Positions 58,526 through 64,000 of a DNA stretch of 64,000 nucleotides are shown here, in pieces. Each line of letters opens with the position of its first letter. The stretch's first letter is position 1. The position numbers were made by a program, and so were the translations under genes. The notes beneath the pieces were generated by a model. That model was not told the DNA's origin. It did not search any database and worked only from the letters and a program-made list of their open reading frames with translations. Source of the stretch: Phoenix dactylifera (lineage: Eukaryota > Streptophyta > Magnoliopsida > Arecales > Arecaceae); NCBI RefSeq assembly GCF_009389715.1, contig NW_024068179.1:62001-126000 (forward strand). Reading direction: 5' to 3'.

Positions 58526-58975
58526 TTTACCTTTTTCTTTTTGAAAATCGAGGTCCTTGCGTAGAAGGGAAGGAGATCTACGTTTTTCCCTTCAGCTAGA
58601 AGTGCAACCGGGATCTCCTTCCTCTTCCTTTCTTCCTTTCCTTTCCTCTTCCTTTCTTCCTTTCCTTTCCTCTCCTTCTTTTTCTTCCTCTCTGTCCGTC
58701 TGAGACTCCCCTGTGACTCTCTCTCGGTTTCCATCCAAAAGCCACAGCAAACCCCTAATTAAATCACATCAAAACACTATTCACCCTTTGTTTAATATTA
58801 ATAAATTCCCATTTTGCCCCTAACACTTCAACATATCTACCGTTATGCCATTAACTTTTGATTCCTTCCAATTTTACCCTTACCACTTCAATGCATCTAC
58901 AACTATGCCATTATCTTTTGATTCCTTCCAATTTTACCCCTTATATCAATTTCAAAGGACTATTCTATCCCTTTT
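58526..58975. repeat. Right part of the interrupted Del/Tekay-like LTR
   Basis: It begins with the second TTTAC duplication and continues the host LTR with a pyrimidine-rich tract (58610-58690) and AT-rich sequence. The phrase TTTTGATTCCTTCCAATTTTAC recurs at about 58856 and 58916. It is cut at 58976 by the next element. Confidence 0.5.
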
Positions 58976-59454
58976 TGTTGCCCAGTAGATACAACCCAAG
59001 AGGGGGGGTGAATTGGGTCTTTTAAAACTTTTATGCTACTTTTAAAACTTTTTGATTAACTATGCTAAGTTGTATAGATGCACAGTGAAAGTTAAACTTA
59101 GCAAGGGTTTGATGTATAGACTTCGACTTGATTAAATATGCTTGCAACTAAAGGATGTGCGGATAAGAATTAAGCAAGCAATTTATCTAAGTAAGTAAGT
59201 GTGTTAGTTAGACAATAACTAGAGGCATTACAAACACAAAGGACATATAGTGGTTCGGTGCACCCCAGCACCTACATCCACTCCCCAAGACCTCTTGGGA
59301 ATTTCACTATAATCCTACCGATTACAGCCGGTTGTTTTACAAGCTCACAACCCAACTTGTTGTTTTACGAGCGCACAACGAACTCGGTCGGTTTTCTGGG
59401 CTCACCGACTAGAACCTCCCCGATTGTTTTCCCGGGATCACAATCAAACCCTTA

Positions 59455-59570
59455 CACGTTGGTTTTACCCTCGGCTCACCAACAAACCTATCACCGTTGG
59501 TTTTCCCTTTGGCTCACCAACAAACCTTAACACCGTTGGTTTTTCTTTGGCTCACCAACAAACCTTAACC
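59455..59570. repeat. About 40-bp tandem repeat with inverted ends, three copies
   Basis: The unit CGTTGGTTTT ... TTTGGCTCACCAACAAACC occurs three times. Each begins GTTGGT and closes ACCAAC, so each can form a small hairpin. Confidence 0.7.
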
Positions 59571-60055
59571 CCTTGATTCAATCCCTTGATTGAATCAAGT
59601 TACAAGATATTAAACCAAAGTATAAAACAAAACAAAGCTTCTTAAACAAGCAAATATGACAATATAAACAAATAGAGTAAAGAGAAGCCCTCAAACGAGT
59701 TTTGAAGATGGAGGAGCTCGGCTTCTTCTTTACTTGATCCTCCTCTGATTTGGCATGAAGTAGAGGATCCCCGAGGCAGCACACGGATGGAGAGGAAGCT
59801 TTCGGATTCACTTGGACGCTCTTCTTCTCTCTATTTCGTTTTGGATGGCCCTTTTGTGCTTATGGGAGATTTCCTTTGTAATCTCTTTGAGATCTCTTTC
59901 CTAGATGATCTCTCCCACTTCCATGAGTTCTCCCCTAGCTCTCTTCTTGTTTTTATAGCTTTAGATGGCGTGGAAACAAGAATATAGCCGTTAGAGACAA
60001 GAAAAAGAGCCGTTGGACACAGTCTGCATTTCCTGACAATGTTACCGTTGGGATC

Positions 60056-60832
60056 GGAGTCGATTCGCGCGATCAGGAGTCGGCTCGCCTGTTGCAGGAG
60101 TCGGCTCGTGTTTTACCGGAGACGACTCGGCCACTGTTCCAAATTTGAATTAATGTGCTTGCCTCGACTGGGAGTCGACTCGTCTTAACCTGGAGTCGAC
60201 TCGCCAACTTCTGGAGCTTGACTTGGCAATTTCGGAGTCGGCTCATCCACTGAAGTCCGTGGATCCAATTTTGAATTTTGTCCTCTCGAGTCGACTCGAC
60301 TGTCCTGGGAGTCGACTCGAATCTCAGAGCCCGAACTCCCGATCCTCTGTCTTTTGGCTCGTCCAGTCTTGGAGTCGACTCGAACTTCCTTGGAGTCGAC
60401 TCGGCTCTCAGTTTGCGAAACACAGCCTTCTGCCATCTTGGTGTAGCGCTGCCTTGGAGTCGACTCGAGCTGTCTGGGAGTCGACTCGAATCTCAGAGGC
60501 AGTAACTTGGTTTTCTGTCTGTTGATGGTCGCGGAGTCTCGGAGTCGACTCGTGCAATGCGGGAGTCGACTCGAATCTCAGAGTCCCAAAAATGCTCTCT
60601 GACTTTTTCTTTGTGTTCCGCTGAGAGTCGACTCTTGCTTTCTTTGGAGTCGACCTACCAACCATCGGAGTCGACTCGCGTTCCACTGGAGTCGACTCGA
60701 ATCTCAGACCCGAAAACTGCTCTCTGACTTTTCTGCCTGTGACTCCTAGGAGTCGACTCATACTTCCCCGAAGTCGACTCGGTAAACATTGGAGTCGACT
60801 CGAATTCCTCAGGAGTCGACTCGAAGACTATT
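60056..60832. repeat. Palindrome array with core GAGTCGACTC
   Basis: The perfect 10-bp palindrome GAGTCGACTC occurs about sixteen times, with several one-base variants (GAGTCGGCTC and others). They come mostly as pairs about 22 bp apart, and pairs recur with a period near 84-86 bp (60287, 60371, 60457, 60541). AATCTCAGA often follows the second member of a pair. Confidence 0.9.
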
Positions 60833-61079
60833 CTTTCAAATTTTTCCTTTGATTTTACTCCTCCAATTTGAACCTTTTGAACTTTAAACTTGGGCCAATG
60901 AATTGTAGCTTTCTTCTAACTTTTCTTGAGAGCTTTTGGAGGCCTTCTTGTGTTCTTCCAACTTGCTATGTTCTTTGCAAAATAAATATCTTTCTCCTTG
61001 CAACATAAACATTGGTATCTATACTTCAAGGTTTTGTGATCATCAAAATCAATCTATGAATCAATCTTTGGGTCATCAA

Positions 61080-63710
61080 TCTCCCCCTTTTTGATGATGA
61101 CAAAACTTGGAGTATATGCAATATAAAAGATATTGTTTTCTAGAAGTAATACATAGCTAAGTTGCATGAAGTAGAAAACATATATATTTAAAAAACATAC
61201 TTCATGATAATGCTTTAGATTTAATCAGCTTAACACAATCAACATATTTCAATTTAAGCTGATTTGTATTCAATTCAAAGCATAAAGGCATTATGAGCAT
61301 ATACTTAGATATTTCTCCTGCTCATAAAGGCATTATGAGCATATACTTAGATATTTCTCCCCCTTTTTGACAACATCAAAAAGATAGTGAAACATTAAGC
61401 ACAAAGATCAGAATGCTCATATATTTCTTTTCCTTATTGTACTCTGATTTGCAAGTCAAATTATTGCAAGGATATGAATCATATAACTCAAGGCAATAAT
61501 ATTAGAATCAGATTAATGAGCATAGATCAGAGCCAATTAAGATAATTTCAGAGCAGAACACATCGAATGTGATACCACAGATAGTTTTCTAAGCAAGTGT
61601 AGGTGGAATCTTTCTTAAGTTAATTCAAGAAGTACCACACGAATGGAAATCTAACCTCTCTTCAATAATAAGTATGAAAGCTTGTTCATTTAGGACCTTT
61701 TGCCCAATCTATTAAGTATTTTATCAACCATGAGAGCAAATTAATTAATTCTCTTAATGACTTCAAAGTTCTTTTATGATAATAGGAGCATTGGGGCACA
61801 AATATCAAAATATACATTCATGCAATTTTTGATACATCTTAGAGCTCTTTTTAAAGACTTTCTTTTATTTCTTTAGAAAATAAGCACAATTTGATACGTA
61901 AAATAATGAATTTGCACAAAATTGAAGTTCCAAAAAGCAAGCCAATTAGAGCTCATTAGTGAAGTTTAAAAAAAATAGATTTTCTAAGAGATACTCAAGA
62001 AAATTTAACACATTATTCTCCTCCTTTTTCATTAAATTAGAGGCTCTTAAGATTTGCAATTTGGTTCAAGAGTAATGCATGAGATATGCTAACCAAATAA
62101 CACGCCTCAAGGTGTATCATAAAGATTTTCAGATTTAAATTTCAGATGATACATATTGGAGAGTATTAGGATCATTTTTTATTTTGTATTCTTCCTCTCT
62201 CCTTTAGTTATAGATATACGCGATTAAGTTCTGTGAGACCTCTCCTTCTGAAATTTTCTTTCTCCCCCTCTATTGATCATTCCATTTAAGAGTTTAGAAT
62301 TTGAAGATAATGTTCAATAAAATTGTCAATCTCAAAAATATATTTTCTAGAAGTTTCAGCTCATTTTCATAAGACTCAAGGTTTGAGATAAGACAGCCTT
62401 TATAGAACTCATCTCAAGGTATAAACTCATTATATAATTAAAGCAAGTCGTGCAATATAAGGAGGTTCATTAAAAACAATCCATAAAAAAAAATACTGAA
62501 TATCTGAAGCTCCCCCTCAAAAGATGCATTCTTCTTTAATCATTCTTTTCTATTGTTGAATTTCAGATTTTAATGATAAACGTGAATAAGACTGAAATTC
62601 TATGATATCGAGAATGTAGATTAATCTAGTATTATTCAAAATTTGTGGCAATTACTCTTTCTAATCCTTCAAGAACAAGTTATGCTTTCTCTTAATCTTA
62701 GAGAAAATGTATAGAAATATTAAACAGAAAATGATTCATTTTAAGCTCAGTTTCTTTCAAAAGCATTTACATTTTCTTTCTCTTAGAATCATTCGAGTGA
62801 GCTGAAATATTTCTAGCTTTAAGATCATTCACTCTATATATATTCTGATGGAAGTCTTGAAGAATGGAGGAGAGAAAAACATATAGATGATCATTGAGGT
62901 ATATAGATTTATAGAACTCAATTACTTAATCACAGATTTTCAGCAATGTATACATGAAACACAATAAATCCCTTTTTAATATCAAAATAAAATTATATAT
63001 TTAGAAATTTTTGTTTGCAATCAAGATCATCGAAAGACACATCATTTGGACCAATATTGGTACACTGTAAGGATAAGAAATGATATGTTTCAGATGCGTA
63101 TCGGGTCAAACAATCAAGGCATCATTATTCTATTTTTCTTAAACTGTAGTTTTTATATAGGAATCATATTGAGTTTAAAAATCAGATTCTGAATTTTATA
63201 AAGATTTTCAATAGAGGCTTTTAAATCATGATTTGAGATATGTATCTTTCACATTGAAGCTCATCTTAAATCATTACGATTGAAAATACATATTTCAAAC
63301 ATATAAGAGCATATTCAGAATCTTTGTATTAAATGTTGAGTTTTGGTACGAATTTGAACATTATATACCAAATTTAGGCAAGTTGAAGGATAGAACAAAA
63401 TCAATTTATTTTCCCTAAATAGAGATATCCTTCTCTTCTCCTTTATTCAACTTTCAGGTTTTAATGATGATTGTTAACAACCAATCTGAAAATTTCTTTT
63501 CAATAATGCCAAACAAAAATTTTATGTAATATTCCAAACATTCAATCAAGTTGTCCAAGCATGGAGCATTACAAAATATTGAGAACCCATAAATCAAGAC
63601 ATCATACCATATGCAAAATATATCATGTGTTGAGTCATGCATTAAAATACTAAGAACAAGCATGTCAAGAATCAAAATCTATTCCTTTTCAAATAAACTC
63701 CCCCTATTTA
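61080..63710 (-). promoter_or_regulatory. Multiple polypurine-like motifs (AGGGGGAG) in AT-rich sequence
   Basis: CTCCCCCT or close variants on the plus strand occur near 61081, 61358, 62270, 62508 and 63698 in otherwise AT-rich, gene-free DNA. On the minus strand they read AGGGGGAG. Repeated polypurine tracts before the 3' LTR are a known mark of Sireviruses. Confidence 0.5.
61281..61364. repeat. 42-bp tandem duplication
   Basis: The block starting CATAAAGGCATTATGAGCAT at 61281 is repeated at 61323 with almost no change. The second copy ends in CTCCCCCT where the first has CTCCTGCT. Confidence 0.85.
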
Positions 63711-63850
63711 TATATAATCTTGCACTGATTTCATCCTTAAAGTATGTTTTCAAGTGTTTAAAAAAAAATTGACTTGATTCTTCTTATATATTTTTATTAA
63801 CTTTGTCTTTCATTTTTACTTTCTTATGCTCTATACTCTATTTGCTCCCT
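61365..63850. other. AT-rich internal region of the putative Sirevirus-like element
   Basis: No coding frame of note was found on either strand; the 63454-63675 minus frame is not recognisable. It probably corresponds to the long untranslated part between pol and the 3' LTR. Confidence 0.4.
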
Positions 63851-63869
63851 ATCCGGTGGAGTTGGGAAG

Positions 63870-63990
63870 GGGCACGAGGTACTACCACTAGCCTCCCTCT
63901 TGTGCCGTCCCTAATATGCCCTACACCGAATAGTTGGGTCAAATAGTGCCGGATACTACCACTAGCCTCCCCATTGGCACCATCCCTATG
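63870..63990. repeat. Two imperfect copies of a 65-70 bp phrase
   Basis: TACTACCACTAGCCTCCC occurs near 63881 and 63954, each time inside GGCAC ... GTGCC-like context. The higher GC content than the preceding 2.5 kb suggests a change of region at the window end. Confidence 0.6.
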
Positions 63991-64000
63991 ATGAGCAATA

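Larger units (their letters stand above)
58976..61078 (-). mobile_element. Putative 3' LTR of a Sirevirus-like Copia element, about 2.1 kb
   Basis: On the minus strand it would begin TGATGACCC at 61078, directly after the purine tract AAAAAGGGGGAG (61080-61091), and end GGGCAACA at 58976. It is non-coding and full of short palindromes (next entries). The repeated AGGGGGAG motifs downstream on the plus map resemble the multiple polypurine tracts known from Sireviruses. The 5' half of the element lies outside the window, so its target duplication cannot be checked. Confidence 0.5.

Noticed and set aside
1-64000. Ribosomal RNA, tRNA, CRISPR or bacterial-type operons
   Set aside because: None seen; the tRNA-related motifs found are primer binding sites of retrotransposons.

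Overview
The window is nuclear DNA of a flowering plant, probably a monocot. The genes have short introns with GT..AG borders, the first exons are GC-rich while the introns are AT-rich, and the space between genes is filled with nested plant retrotransposons and CACTA and Mutator-like elements. I cannot name the species from the sequence alone. No RNA gene, CRISPR array or prokaryotic feature is visible.

Left part (about 1.2-31.8 kb): a tandem array of four soluble epoxide hydrolase genes (alpha/beta-hydrolase fold), all on the minus strand. Copy A (3120-4625) has a 4-bp frameshift in exon 1. Copy B (7552-9635) and copy D (24614-26967) read through all four exons. Copy C (16620-18625) is a pseudogene whose last exon is split by a CACTA element. 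Homologous flanks show that whole segments were duplicated. Later insertions pushed the copies apart: a 5'-truncated LINE in front of B, a 4.9-kb Mutator-like element that is one giant inverted repeat (10811-15685), a composite LTR element (18710-23399), a small TIR element (23703-24206) and remnants of a second Mutator-like element ending at 31028.

Middle part (32.4-43.2 kb): one intact intronless SBT1-type subtilase gene (32396-34780, minus). It is followed by a 4.6-kb CACTA element (36317-40960) with perfect 30-bp ends, which carries exons resembling a PDI/ERV-type ER protein gene plus a TNPA-like exon but no TNP2 transposase. A 1.5-kb non-autonomous LTR element with a perfect target duplication (41378-42843) and a truncated CACTA end come next.

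Right part (43.2-64 kb): nested retrotransposons. A Del/Tekay-like LTR (from 43189) was interrupted by a complete young Ty3/gypsy element of the Tat lineage (45594-58525, minus). That element has TTTAC target duplications, near-identical LTRs, gag-pol with a second RNase H, one frameshift in integrase, two tandem arrays and an antisense extra ORF on the plus strand. After 58976 the sequence looks like the 3' end of a minus-strand Sirevirus-like Copia element, with a palindrome-rich LTR and several polypurine motifs, running off the window.

The only host genes I consider likely functional are epoxide hydrolases B and D and the subtilase. They show no operon-like relation; the epoxide hydrolases are a lineage-expanded detoxification/cutin-type cluster and the subtilase is an independent secreted protease.
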